NCBI RefSeq assembly: GCF_017876575.1
Contig: NZ_JAGIOE010000001.1
Coordinates: 2,046,001-2,110,000, forward strand
Direction of reading: 5' to 3'
Origin: Paeniglutamicibacter psychrophenolicus
GTDB taxonomy: Bacteria > Actinomycetota > Actinomycetes > Actinomycetales > Micrococcaceae
DNA: 64,000 bases
The position numbers were made by a program, and so were the translations under genes. The notes below the pieces were generated by a model, which saw only the letters and a program-made list of their open reading frames with translations, was not told the DNA's origin and made no database searches. This document shows positions 38,390 through 47,246 of the stretch, piece after piece; positions within the stretch are counted from its first letter, which is position 1; each line of letters begins with the position of its first letter.

Positions 38390-38476
38390 GAGCGTTGCCC
38401 CTAGCGTGAAATGTTGGTGGTGGTGCGTGCTTTTCACGGCGGGCCGTGGAATGGGCACGCGGCCTTGCGTCTCTCT

Positions 38477-39454
38477 CTAGCTTACCGAAGCCGGGGCGTA
38501 CATGACGTCGACATCCCACTTGGTGAAGCCCAGTTTCCGGTAGAGCGAAACCGCCGGGGCGTTGTCGGCATCCACGTAGAGCATCAGCGCATCCAGGCCC
38601 AGGGAGTCCAGGTACTCGATGCCGGCCAGCGTGAGCACCTTGCCCAGGCCGGTGCCCTGCGCCTCGGGGATCACCCCGACCACGTAGATCTCCCCGATGG
38701 CCTGGTGCTCCCCGGTGGTGGGGGAGGACAGCGCCGGGTGCACCTTGGTCCAGTGGAAGCCCAGGATCTTCCCTGCATCGTCGACGGCCAGCAGGAACCC
38801 GGCGGGGTCGAACCAGTCTTCGGCCATGCGCGCGGCCAGGTCCACGTCGGTCAGCGCCCCCTGTTCGGGGTGGTGGGCGAAGGCCGCGGCGTTGGCTGCG
38901 ACCCAGCCGGGTCCGTCGGTGGCCGGGTCGAAGGCGCGGATGGTGATGCCCTCGGGGATGACGGCGGCGGGCACCGGGGTGCCGGCGACCATGCGCATGC
39001 GCCACAGCTCGCGCACCGGGGTGTAGCCGAAGCGCTCGGCGAGCTTGGCGGCGGCCTCGTGGTTGCCGTGCGCCCAGGCGCGCAGCGTGCCCAGCCCGGT
39101 GTTCTTTCCCAGCGCGTCGACCATGGCCCCGGCGATGCCCGAATCACGGAAGGAGGGGTGCACGACCATTTCCAGCGTGCCCGGTGCCCCGCCGGTGCCG
39201 TGCACCGCGACGGCGGCGCCGACCAGGTCGGTGGAGACGGTGTCGTCGTCCTGGCCCAGGTAGGCGTAGGCGCCCACCAGCAGCCCGGAGGCCGAGGGCG
39301 TGCGCAGGTCGAGCAGGGTCTGTTCGCTCAGCGGCGGGTTGCCGTCGGCTTCCTCGCCGGCGGCCACCAGTGCATGCAGCTCGGCGAGCACCTCGGGGTC
39401 CGGGGTGCCGGTGACGACTTGGATGCTGACTTCGGGATTCGGTGCGGCGTTCAT
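38477..39454 (-). CDS. mshD: Mycothiol synthase (MshD)
   Basis: MshD acetylates Cys-GlcN-Ins in the last step of mycothiol synthesis, a thiol specific to actinobacteria. The 325-residue protein contains two GNAT domains: an N-terminal degenerate one with VHPSFRDSGIAGAMV and an active C-terminal one with IGEIYVVGVIPEAQGTGLGK. Located between glnR and ppk, as in other actinobacteria. AGGGA precedes the ATG at 39454. Confidence 0.93.
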   Translation of the reverse strand: MNAAPNPEVSIQVVTGTPDPEVLAELHALVAAGEEADGNPPLSEQTLLDLRTPSASGLLVGAYAYLGQDDDTVSTDLVGAAVAVHGTGGAPGTLEMVVHPSFRDSGIAGAMVDALGKNTGLGTLRAWAHGNHEAAAKLAERFGYTPVRELWRMRMVAGTPVPAAVIPEGITIRAFDPATDGPGWVAANAAAFAHHPEQGALTDVDLAARMAEDWFDPAGFLLAVDDAGKILGFHWTKVHPALSSPTTGEHQAIGEIYVVGVIPEAQGTGLGKVLTLAGIEYLDSLGLDALMLYVDADNAPAVSLYRKLGFTKWDVDVMYAPASVS

Positions 39455-39479
39455 ATCCCTAAGATAGCCGCAGCGGCGC

Positions 39480-40178
39480 CTAGGCGTCGATGACCTCGGT
39501 GTTTTCGTGGCGTGCCGAGGCAAAGCGGTAGCCGACGTTGCGCACCGTGCCGATGAGCTGCTCGTGGTCGGTGCCCAGCTTGGCACGCAGCCGGCGCACG
39601 TGCACGTCCACGGTGCGGGTGCCCCCGTAGTAGTCGTATCCCCAGACCTCGTGCAGCAATTGCTCGCGGGTGAACACCCGCCCCGGGTGCGCCGCCAGGT
39701 ACTTGAGCAGCTCGAATTCCTTGTAGGTGAGGTTCAGCGGGGTGCCGTGGACCTTGGCGGTGTAGCTGGCCTCGTCGATGATGACCCCGGCGGCGCGGAT
39801 GGGCGCGCCGGTGGTTCCCGCGGCGGGCGCCGAGCGGGCGATGGCCAGGCGCAGGCGCGCCTCGACCTCGGCGGGCCCGGCGGTGTCAAGCAGCACGTCG
39901 TCGACCTGCCAGGACGCGGAGATCGCCGCCATCCCGCCCTCGGTGAGCACCAGCAGCAGCGGGGCCGAGACGCCGGTGGTGCGCAACAGCTGGCACAGCG
40001 TGCGGGAGGCGGCCAGGTCCTTGCGCCCGTCCACCAGCACGACCTCGGCGCCGTCGGCGGCCAGCAGGGCGGAGCCCTGCGCCGGCAATACCCGGACCTG
40101 GTGGGAGAGCAGCTCCAGCGACGGGACGATCTGGGCGGAGGTGCCGGGGGTGTTGGTCAGCAGCGCGATGATCGCCAT
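39480..40178 (-). CDS. glnR: GlnR-type orphan response regulator
   Basis: A 232-residue OmpR-family regulator. The receiver domain keeps the Asp (Asp50, VVLVDGR) but lacks the acidic pocket at the N-terminus, as in the atypical nitrogen regulator GlnR, which works without a kinase. The C-terminal winged helix (about 130-222) has [20 protein letters not shown] and [15 protein letters not shown]. Its place beside mshD matches other actinobacteria, supporting GlnR over other orphan regulators. Confidence 0.85.
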   Translation of the reverse strand: MAIIALLTNTPGTSAQIVPSLELLSHQVRVLPAQGSALLAADGAEVVLVDGRKDLAASRTLCQLLRTTGVSAPLLLVLTEGGMAAISASWQVDDVLLDTAGPAEVEARLRLAIARSAPAAGTTGAPIRAAGVIIDEASYTAKVHGTPLNLTYKEFELLKYLAAHPGRVFTREQLLHEVWGYDYYGGTRTVDVHVRRLRAKLGTDHEQLIGTVRNVGYRFASARHENTEVIDA

Positions 40179-40379
40179 CGGGACCTCCCCCTTGTGCTTG
40201 GGTTGCCGCTTCTCCCCGTGCGGCGCCGCCTGCGCGGCGGACCGAATGGGGACAAACGGTGCTTACAAGATGAAGTATAGATTGCGACGGGTTTCGAACA
40301 TGTTTCGGTGCGCGCAACTTGTGCACCGCGCCCACGCCCGAATGGGGGCCCCGGTGGTGGGGGTGGCAGGATGTAACCT

Positions 40380-41126
40380 GTGAGACTCAAAGTTTTGGCC
40401 ACCGGAACCATTGCCCTGGCACTGCTAGTGACGGCCAGCTACCTGCCCGGCCAGCTGGAAGGCGCGACCAACTGGCCGCTGGCCGCCGTGACCCTGGTGC
40501 TGATTGCCGCCTTCGCGCTCGGCTGGCCGCGGCTCATGAAGCTCTCGGCCCCGCTCCCGGTGTCGGTGGTGATCTTCCTGGCGGGTGCCGGTTCGACGGC
40601 GCTGGGCCTGTGGGCCCCTCCGCGCCCCTCGCTGGGCTGGGTGGCACCGGCCCTGGCGGCCGGCGTCATCCTGGTGTTCCTGACCCAGCTGGTGCGCGGC
40701 ACCGATGCCACCAAGCGCCTGGAATCGGCCGCCGTGGGCATCGTCGGACTGCTGATTGCCGCCTTCGGCTCCGGCTGGGCGGTGTTGGGCACCGAACCGG
40801 CCTGGCGCTCGGTGGCGCTGATGGCCGGGATCAGCATCCTGGCCGCCGCGGTGCCCGGGGTGCTGCGGCTGCCGGACCGCATCGTCTTCCCGCTGGGCTT
40901 CGTGCTGGCGGTGCTGGCCGGCGGGGCCGCGAGCATGCTCCACCCGCAGGTCCAGCTGGCCCCGGCGCTGGTGCTTGGCGCCGCGTGCGGGCTGGTGGTG
41001 GTCGGCTCGCGGGCCATGCTGGTGTCCCTCGGCGGACCGAAGGGGACCGGCCAGATGGCCGCCGCGGCGCTGGCCCCGCTGCTGGTGTGCGGATCCGTCA
41101 CCTGGTACGTGTTGCTGCTGCTCTAG
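40380..41126 (+). CDS. Hypothetical polytopic membrane protein, 248 residues
   Basis: Seven or eight hydrophobic helices cover nearly the whole protein. No charged catalytic motif is visible. Family not recognised; related proteins next to glnR in actinobacteria are usually annotated as permeases of unknown role. GTG start at 40380, divergent from glnR with a 200-bp shared control region. Confidence 0.75.
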   Translation: MRLKVLATGTIALALLVTASYLPGQLEGATNWPLAAVTLVLIAAFALGWPRLMKLSAPLPVSVVIFLAGAGSTALGLWAPPRPSLGWVAPALAAGVILVFLTQLVRGTDATKRLESAAVGIVGLLIAAFGSGWAVLGTEPAWRSVALMAGISILAAAVPGVLRLPDRIVFPLGFVLAVLAGGAASMLHPQVQLAPALVLGAACGLVVVGSRAMLVSLGGPKGTGQMAAAALAPLLVCGSVTWYVLLLL

Positions 41127-41208
41127 CGGCTGCGGCGTGTTGGCACCCAATGCGTGGCTGGCGTCATGAAAGAGGCAAGTGCCGGCCCGAAGCGGTTAGG
41201 ATGGTGGC

Positions 41209-41325
41209 ATGAACGAATACCTTGGACTTGAAATCTTCTTCCTCTCCCTGCTGGTCATCGCGGGCCTGGGCATGGCCGGCTTCGCCGGGCTCGTGGTCGC
41301 GCGCCTCTTCAAGGGCCAGAAGTAA
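41209..41325 (+). CDS. Very small membrane protein, 38 residues
   Basis: The reading frame MNEYLGLEIFFLSLLVIAGL continues to a single helix and a basic end (RLFKGQK). AGGATGG lies 6-7 nt before the ATG. It is 33 nt upstream of the nitrobindin-like gene in the same direction, so probably the first gene of that operon. Function unknown; single-span with basic cytoplasmic tail. Confidence 0.7.
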   Translation: MNEYLGLEIFFLSLLVIAGLGMAGFAGLVVARLFKGQK

Positions 41326-41358
41326 ACCACCACCCCCAGCAGCAAAGAAGCACACGCG

Positions 41359-41958
41359 ATGGCCATTGAGATTCCCACCGACCTGACCCCCGAATTGGTG
41401 CCGCTGTCGTGGCTGATCGGTTCCTGGGAAGGGACCGGGCGCCTCGGCGAAGGGGAAGCCGACGACGAACACTTCCTCCAGCGCGTGAGCTTCACCCAGC
41501 ACGGCTTGCCGTTCCTGGAATACCGGTCCGAAACCTGGATCACCGACGAGCAGGGCAACACGTTGCGCCCGCTCACCGTCGAGACCGGGTTCTGGTCCCT
41601 GGAACGTCCCATGGTCGAGGCCGACCTCGGCCCGGGCATGGTGCCCGGTGACGTGGTGCCGGCACTTCGCTCGGCCCAGGACGTCGAGGACCTGCGCAGC
41701 GACGAGGGCGGGTTCAAGATCCAGGTCAACATCGCGCACCCCGGGGCGATCTCCGAACTTTATTACGGCGTCATCAAGGGCCCGCAGATCCACCTGGCCA
41801 CGGACCTGGTGATGCGCGGCACCAACGCCAAGGACTACGCCTCGGCCACCCGCATCTACGGGCTGGTCAACGGCGACCTGTTCTGGCGCTGGGATGTATC
41901 CACCGGCGGCAACGACCTGAAGGCCCACGCGTCGGCCGCCCTCAAGAAACAGGGATGA
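41359..41958 (+). CDS. Nitrobindin-like FABP family protein
   Basis: A 199-residue predicted ten-stranded beta-barrel of the UPF0678/THAP4-like heme-binding group. The N-terminal signature is LIGSWEGTGRLGEG; LVMRGTNAKDYA near the C-terminus is also typical. Related nitrobindins bind heme and act on nitric oxide or peroxynitrite. The stop overlaps the start of ygfZ (ATGA). Confidence 0.82.
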   Translation: MAIEIPTDLTPELVPLSWLIGSWEGTGRLGEGEADDEHFLQRVSFTQHGLPFLEYRSETWITDEQGNTLRPLTVETGFWSLERPMVEADLGPGMVPGDVVPALRSAQDVEDLRSDEGGFKIQVNIAHPGAISELYYGVIKGPQIHLATDLVMRGTNAKDYASATRIYGLVNGDLFWRWDVSTGGNDLKAHASAALKKQG

Positions 41959-43031
41959 CCATGGCGAATTCGCCGTTATTGTCACGACCCGGCGCAGTCG
42001 CCGGATCAGGGATCGACGCGGGCACGGCAGCCCACTACGGGGAACTGAACAAGGAACAACGCGCGCTGTCCAACGGCGCCGCGGTGGCCGACATGTCCCA
42101 CTTCGAGGTGGTGACCCTGGCCGGCGAGGACCGCCTGACCTGGCTCAACACGCTCTCCAGCCAGGCGGTGACCGGGCTGCTCCCGGGACAAAGCACCCAG
42201 ACGCTGCTGCTCACCGTGCAGGGACGCATCGAATTCGACATCCGCGTGCTGGCCGGCGAGGACAGGCTCTGGCTGCTGGTGGAACCGGGCCAGGCCGAGC
42301 CGCTGGTCGCGTTCCTGACGCGCATGCGCTTCATGCTGCGCGTTCAGATCACCGACGTCTCCGAACGGTTCGCGATCCTCGGGGCGTGCGCGGCGCAGCC
42401 GGCACTGGAAAAGTACCCGGTGTGGGTCGATCCGTGGCCCGGCGTCACCGAGGGCGGCTACGCCTACTCCGCTCCCGATCACCCCGGTGCCGAGCGCCCG
42501 TGGTTCGAATACATCGTGCCTGCCGACGAGCTGGAAACCGCAGTCGGGGACCTGCCGCTGGCCGGGATGCTCGCGGTGGAGGCGCTGCGCATCGCCGCCT
42601 GGCGCCCGCGCTTCGGCTTCGACACCGACGAGAAGACCATTCCGCAGGAACTTGACCTGCTGCGCACCGCGGTGCACCTGGACAAGGGCTGCTACAAGGG
42701 CCAGGAGACCGTGGCCCGCGTGCACAACATCGGCCGGCCCCCGCGCCGCCTGGTGTTCCTGCAGCTGGACGGCTCGATGCACACGTTGCCCGCCCTGGGC
42801 TCGGAGGTCCGCATCGGGGAGAAGTCCGTTGGCACGTTGACCTCGGTGGCCTCGCACTTCGAGGCCGGCCCCATCGGCCTGGCCCTCATCAAGCGCAACA
42901 TCGACCCGGAGACCGACGTCGAGGTGGTGGATGGCGAGGAACGCTACGCCGCGAAGCAGGAGACCATCGTGAGCCCGGACGCCGGGCAGATCGCCGGGCG
43001 CTTCACCGGGTTCCTGCGCACCCCGCACTAA
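41955..43031 (+). CDS. ygfZ: YgfZ/GcvT-like Fe-S cluster protein
   Basis: A folate-binding protein of the GcvT fold that assists Fe-S cluster repair or MiaB function. The diagnostic motif KGCYKGQE occurs late in the 358-residue protein, followed by RVHNIGRPPRRLV. Start ATG at 41955 overlaps the upstream stop; a second ATG two codons later is equally possible. Confidence 0.92.
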   Translation: MTMANSPLLSRPGAVAGSGIDAGTAAHYGELNKEQRALSNGAAVADMSHFEVVTLAGEDRLTWLNTLSSQAVTGLLPGQSTQTLLLTVQGRIEFDIRVLAGEDRLWLLVEPGQAEPLVAFLTRMRFMLRVQITDVSERFAILGACAAQPALEKYPVWVDPWPGVTEGGYAYSAPDHPGAERPWFEYIVPADELETAVGDLPLAGMLAVEALRIAAWRPRFGFDTDEKTIPQELDLLRTAVHLDKGCYKGQETVARVHNIGRPPRRLVFLQLDGSMHTLPALGSEVRIGEKSVGTLTSVASHFEAGPIGLALIKRNIDPETDVEVVDGEERYAAKQETIVSPDAGQIAGRFTGFLRTPH

Positions 43032-43069
43032 GCCTGAGCCCGGGCTGCACCCGGGACCGCGCACGCACC

Positions 43070-43107
43070 AAGGCGGCTGGAGGAACACGGTTCCTCCAGC
43101 CGCCTTT
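43070..43107. terminator. Bidirectional terminator (ygfZ / adenylation gene)
   Basis: AAGGCGGCTGGAGGAAC pairs perfectly with GTTCCTCCAGCCGCCTT around a 3-nt loop between two convergent genes. Confidence 0.85.
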
Positions 43108-43138
43108 CGGGTTTCCTGCCCGGGTTGGCGAGTGAAGC

Positions 43139-45784
43139 TCAGCGACCGCGCATCGGGATCAGCGCATCCTGCAGGTGCCGCACCGGGCGATCGGCCACGA
43201 GCCAGAGCAGGGTCCCGGCGGCCAGCGCCGCGATCGTCTCCACGACGTCGTTCTCGAACATCGACAGCACCAGGAACTGCACCAGGTAGATGTACAGCGA
43301 GGCCGAGGCCAGCAGGCTCAGCAGCGGCAGTGCTGCGGCGGGCACCGGCAGGCGCTGGATGAACAGCAGCACCGCGACGCCGGCCAGGACCGTGGCGCAG
43401 TGCTGCGGGTCGCCGGGGAAGAAGGTGGCCCCGCCGAGCACCGCCAGGGCGAAGGTCGCCCAGCGCCGCCCCCGGGTCCCTGCGTAAGCGGCGGCCGCCC
43501 CCGCGGCAACCAGCCAGAAGACCGTGGGCATGATGGACTGCTCCATCGGGCCCTGGGTCAGTGCCGGCACCGCGAAACGCGGAACCAGCGCCAGCGCGGT
43601 GAGCACCGCGGCAACCCGCCACGGGTCGCGGGCCCAGGCGCGTGAGACGGCGGGGACCGAGAGCACCGCCGCAAGCACCACGATGCCGGCGGCCAGCGCG
43701 TCAATGAACCAGTACTCGTTGCGTGTCGAGCCGGCGACAGGGTGGCCGAAGAGCCAGTGGCCCAGCAGCACGTTGGACCAGCCGTAGCGCTGCGTGGCAA
43801 GCATGCCGAAGAGCGCCACCGCCATGGTGGGCACCGCCACCCCGAGCAGCATCCGCGCCGCCGCCCGCCAGCGGGCCGTGATGCCCGGCACGGCGAGCCC
43901 AAAGCGGACCGTGTTGTAGCCAGCCACGGCCAGCAGGATGTGCGCACCTCCCAGCAGGTCGAAAAGCTGCGCATGCGAACCGCAGATTGCCACGACGGCC
44001 AGCGCCCGCAGCACCACGGTGCTCTCCACGCTGCGGAACCGCAGCCGGGCCCGGACACCGCGCCGGGCCGCGGGACCCGGACCGTCCCCGGGGGAACCGG
44101 CGGAGCCCGGTGCCACGGGGAACGGTTCCCGGCGGGGCAACCCGGCCAGTTCGGCCAGCGGGCGGTGGTGCCAACCGCGCGGCAGCGGCCCGAGGAATGA
44201 TTCGAGTTTCAGCGAGGCCTGCACGTGGCTGAGCGAGTCCCCGCCGTGCTGCACGAAGCTGCGTCCCGGGTCCACGGCCTCGATCCCCAGCACCGCGCCA
44301 ATGGTGCCGGCGATCCGCGCCACCGGAGACTTCTCCCCTCCCTGCATGCCGGTGCCCGGTGCGCTGCCGGTTCCGGAAACCAGGGCCGCGCAGCCGGGCC
44401 GGTCCACCTTGCCGTTGGGCAGCCGGGGCAGCGTCGCGACGGCCAGGGCCACGGCCGCGGGCCCCAATCCCGAGGCCCGCACCGCCACGGCCCGTGCCCC
44501 GGCGGCCACCTCGGCGGCATCGCGGCCGGGCAGCGGTTCGACGGCCACGGCCAGCACTGCGCCATCGGCGCCCACGCATCCGGTGTAGCCGGCGGATTCC
44601 AGGGCGTTTTCGACAACCGCCACGTCGATGCGCACGCCCATGACCTTGACGAAGCCCGAGCGCCGCCCGACCAGGCGCAGCAGTCCATCGGGGCCGATTC
44701 GGCCCAGGTCCCCGGTGCGCAGTTCGCTGTGCATGGCCCCGAGCGCCAGGTCGTCGGGGTGCTCGGCATAGCCCATCATGACCCCGGGCCCGCGGACCAG
44801 CACCTCGCCGCTGCCTGCCTGCGCCTCCGGCACCGAGGTGTCAAGATGCAGGGAGGTCCCTGCCACCGGGTGTCCCACGGCGTCGGGGTTTTGCGCCACC
44901 AGTGCCGGGTCCAGCACGCAGATGCGCGCGGTGGCCTCGGTCTGCCCGTACATCACCGCCAGCTCCCAGCCGCCCTCGCGGCCAAGGTCTACGGTGCGCT
45001 GCACCCGCCCGGGGGACATCCTTCCGCCGGCTTGGGCCAGCAGCCGCAGCGAGGGGTGAGGGCGTTCGAGCACGCCGGTGGATTCCATGAGTTCGACCAT
45101 GTGCGGGACCACCGCCAGTGTGGTGACCTGGCGCCCGTCGATCGCCTCCCACAACGAGGGCTCCACCACCGAGCCCTCGTGCAGCAGCACCGATCCGCCG
45201 GCCACCAGGTGCGAATGCAGCACCGAGAGCCCGAAGCAGTAGTGCAGAGGCAGGCTGGTGACGGCCCGGTCGGCCGCGGTCAGCTGCAGCGCACGGGCGA
45301 TGGCCTCGGCGTTGGAGCGCAGGTTGCGCGCCGAGAGCCGCACCAGCTTGGGCGAACCGGTGCTGCCCGAGGTGCTCAGCAGCAGTGCGAGCTCGGGGTG
45401 CAGCAGGTGGCGCGGGGCCACCGAGTGCAATTCGAAGGGCCGGTTCATCTGGCCGGTGGCCGAGATGTCGGGTGGGTAGCGCTGCAGGATCGCGGCGCTT
45501 TGTGCCGCCTCCGCGGTCACCAGGGCAACGTGCCCTGCCTCGAGGGTTGCGAGGTAGGAGAGCACGCTGGCCAGGTCGCGGCGCATCGGCAGGTGCACCA
45601 GCCTCCGTCCGGTGGAAACATCGGGCAGCCGTGCGGCGAGTTCCGCCACGGTACTGCGCAGCTGCCCGTGCGAGAACAGCTCGCCGGTCCCGGTGAGCAA
45701 CGCCGGATGGCCGGCCTGGTCCGGATCCGGCTGCGGGATCGGCGGTGCGCCGCGGTGGCGCGTGGGTGCGAGGAGGTCAATCAC
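43139..45784 (-). CDS. Adenylation-carrier-membrane acyltransferase fusion
   Basis: An 881-residue NRPS-like protein. The adenylation domain (about 30-470) shows STSGSTGSPK, YGQTEA, RTGDLGRIGPDGLL and the catalytic Lys in LPNGKVDR. A peptidyl-carrier domain follows with the phosphopantetheine Ser517 in GGDSLSH. From about 588 to the end lies an acyltransferase-3-like membrane domain (LRALAVVAICGSHAQ, some 10 helices). The layout suggests that an activated acid is loaded on the carrier and passed to a membrane-embedded transferase, recalling membrane NRPS enzymes such as poly-lysine synthetase without being the same. GTG start appears leaderless. No substrate can be inferred. Confidence 0.85.
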   Translation of the reverse strand: MIDLLAPTRHRGAPPIPQPDPDQAGHPALLTGTGELFSHGQLRSTVAELAARLPDVSTGRRLVHLPMRRDLASVLSYLATLEAGHVALVTAEAAQSAAILQRYPPDISATGQMNRPFELHSVAPRHLLHPELALLLSTSGSTGSPKLVRLSARNLRSNAEAIARALQLTAADRAVTSLPLHYCFGLSVLHSHLVAGGSVLLHEGSVVEPSLWEAIDGRQVTTLAVVPHMVELMESTGVLERPHPSLRLLAQAGGRMSPGRVQRTVDLGREGGWELAVMYGQTEATARICVLDPALVAQNPDAVGHPVAGTSLHLDTSVPEAQAGSGEVLVRGPGVMMGYAEHPDDLALGAMHSELRTGDLGRIGPDGLLRLVGRRSGFVKVMGVRIDVAVVENALESAGYTGCVGADGAVLAVAVEPLPGRDAAEVAAGARAVAVRASGLGPAAVALAVATLPRLPNGKVDRPGCAALVSGTGSAPGTGMQGGEKSPVARIAGTIGAVLGIEAVDPGRSFVQHGGDSLSHVQASLKLESFLGPLPRGWHHRPLAELAGLPRREPFPVAPGSAGSPGDGPGPAARRGVRARLRFRSVESTVVLRALAVVAICGSHAQLFDLLGGAHILLAVAGYNTVRFGLAVPGITARWRAAARMLLGVAVPTMAVALFGMLATQRYGWSNVLLGHWLFGHPVAGSTRNEYWFIDALAAGIVVLAAVLSVPAVSRAWARDPWRVAAVLTALALVPRFAVPALTQGPMEQSIMPTVFWLVAAGAAAAYAGTRGRRWATFALAVLGGATFFPGDPQHCATVLAGVAVLLFIQRLPVPAAALPLLSLLASASLYIYLVQFLVLSMFENDVVETIAALAAGTLLWLVADRPVRHLQDALIPMRGR

Positions 45785-45803
45785 GGAGGAAAGTCTAACC
45801 TAA
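45785..45803. promoter_or_regulatory. DtxR/IdeR-like iron box (divergent promoter)
   Basis: Read on the minus strand, TTAGGTTAGACTTTCCTCC agrees with the DtxR/IdeR consensus TTAGGTTAGGCTAACCTAA at 14 of 19 positions. It overlaps TAGACT, a -10 candidate that ends 7 nt before the GTG of the adenylation gene. Confidence 0.5.
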
Positions 45804-45838
45804 GCTGAATAGGGCCCGTGAACGAGAGGTAATGCAAG

Positions 45839-46423
45839 ATGGTGGAAATATGGTGGTCGACGCTGGCCGCTGCCGATGCGCGGCTGGCGGAAATGCTCGA
45901 CGCCACCGAGCGCTCCCGGCTGGAATCGCTGCAGCGCCCCGCCGACCGCGGCCGGTCCATGGTCGCGGCCGCGCTGCTGCGCGTTGCCGCCGGCGCCCGG
46001 CTGGGCATCGACCCGGCGGATGTCGTGGTGGAGCGCGGCTGCCCCGAATGCGGGGCGCCCCACGGGCCGCCGCGGATCCTGCGCACCGGGCAGGCGGTTC
46101 CCTGGGTTTCGGTGAGCCACTCCGGACTTTTGGTGCTGGTGGCGTTGGGCACCAACGGGCCGCTCGGGGTGGACGTGCAGAGGCTCGCCGACCTCCCGGA
46201 ACCCGGCCACGGCATGGCGTGGGTGCGGCGCGAGGCGATGTTCAAGGCCGGTGCCGCCGGGCAAGGCGGCGGCGCGATCTTCCGCGAACTTGCCGCCCCG
46301 CTGGGTGGCTATGCCGCGGGCCTGGCCGTGCTGGCACCGGCCGATGCCCGGGGTGCGGTGCGCTGGGTGGATGCGGCCGGCGACGGGGTCCTGGCGGTGT
46401 CCCGCGGGCAAACCGGGACGTAG
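45839..46423 (+). CDS. Sfp-type 4'-phosphopantetheinyl transferase
   Basis: Transfers the phosphopantetheine arm of CoA to carrier domains. The 194-residue protein has WVSVSHSG, GVDVQRL (Asp112; the usual Glu is Gln114) and WVRREAMFK (Glu132, Lys136). Divergent from the adenylation/carrier gene across 54 bp, so it very likely activates Ser517 of that protein. It is slightly shorter than typical Sfp proteins. Confidence 0.85.
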   Translation: MVEIWWSTLAAADARLAEMLDATERSRLESLQRPADRGRSMVAAALLRVAAGARLGIDPADVVVERGCPECGAPHGPPRILRTGQAVPWVSVSHSGLLVLVALGTNGPLGVDVQRLADLPEPGHGMAWVRREAMFKAGAAGQGGGAIFRELAAPLGGYAAGLAVLAPADARGAVRWVDAAGDGVLAVSRGQTGT

Positions 46424-46671
46424 AATTTCCGGGCGGCGGTGCCCCGGCAGGACACCGTTCCGGTGCCAGGCCGAGTGTGTCCGTGGCGGCTGCGCCGCGC
46501 ATCGAGGCCACCGGGTCCAGTCCGGGGGTTTGGCGGATTTGCTTGCGTGGAGCGTTGGGGTTTCGGGGCCGGTGCGGTGGGTGGTTGCGGGGCCCGGGTG
46601 CTTGCGGGGCGCAAAAGTCCGGCCCGCGTCATAAACCGACGCACGTTCCATGCGCTGCCAAGGCTCGTGAA

Positions 46672-46690
46672 TAAGGTAAGCCTCACCAAA
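46672..46690. promoter_or_regulatory. DtxR/IdeR-like iron box upstream of doxX-like gene
   Basis: TAAGGTAAGCCTCACCAAA agrees with the DtxR/IdeR consensus at 14 of 19 positions, 20 bp before the start of the DoxX-like gene. Confidence 0.5.
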
Positions 46691-46709
46691 CCTAGAAAGG
46701 TGTTTTCCT

Positions 46710-47246
46710 ATGGCGACTGCCACTTCCAACCTCCACGCGCACCCCGCTCCGGCCGCCACCCGGCTACCCGTAGCACCGGCGAAAGCGCTGGCCATCCTTC
46801 GAATCCTGCTTGGAGCGGTGTTCTTGTGGGCCTTCCTGGACAAGACCTTCGGGCTGGGCTTTTCCACCAAGCCCGAACGGGCCTGGCTCGCCGGCGGGTC
46901 GCCGACCACCGGCTACCTGGGCAACCTCGAAGGGGCACTCGCCCCGGGCTTCTCAGCGCTGGCTGGGCAGGGATGGGTCGATGCGGCATTCATGTTTGGC
47001 ATGCTGGCCGTTGGCGCCGCTTTGGTGCTGGGCGTCGCGCTCCGTGCGGCAGCCATCGGTGGGACCATGATGATGGGCCTGATGTGGCTGAGCTCGCTGC
47101 CCCTGGCCAACAACCCGGTCATCGACGACCACATTATCTACATTGCGGCCCTGTGGGTCCTGCCTGCCACAGGTGCTGGACGCACCTGGGGGCTGGGGCG
47201 GATGAGCGAGACATTTGTGCCCCGCCAGCTTCGTTTCCTGGGCTGA
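46710..47246 (+). CDS. DoxX family membrane protein
   Basis: A 178-residue protein with four helices of the DoxX/DoxD type (ALAILRILLGAVFLWAFLDK at the first helix, AWLAGGSPTTGYL extracytoplasmic). Members are linked to thiosulfate-quinone oxidoreductase or oxidative and thiol stress. AAAGG lies before the ATG. The iron-box-like sequence upstream suggests induction when iron is low (inference). Confidence 0.8.
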   Translation: MATATSNLHAHPAPAATRLPVAPAKALAILRILLGAVFLWAFLDKTFGLGFSTKPERAWLAGGSPTTGYLGNLEGALAPGFSALAGQGWVDAAFMFGMLAVGAALVLGVALRAAAIGGTMMMGLMWLSSLPLANNPVIDDHIIYIAALWVLPATGAGRTWGLGRMSETFVPRQLRFLG

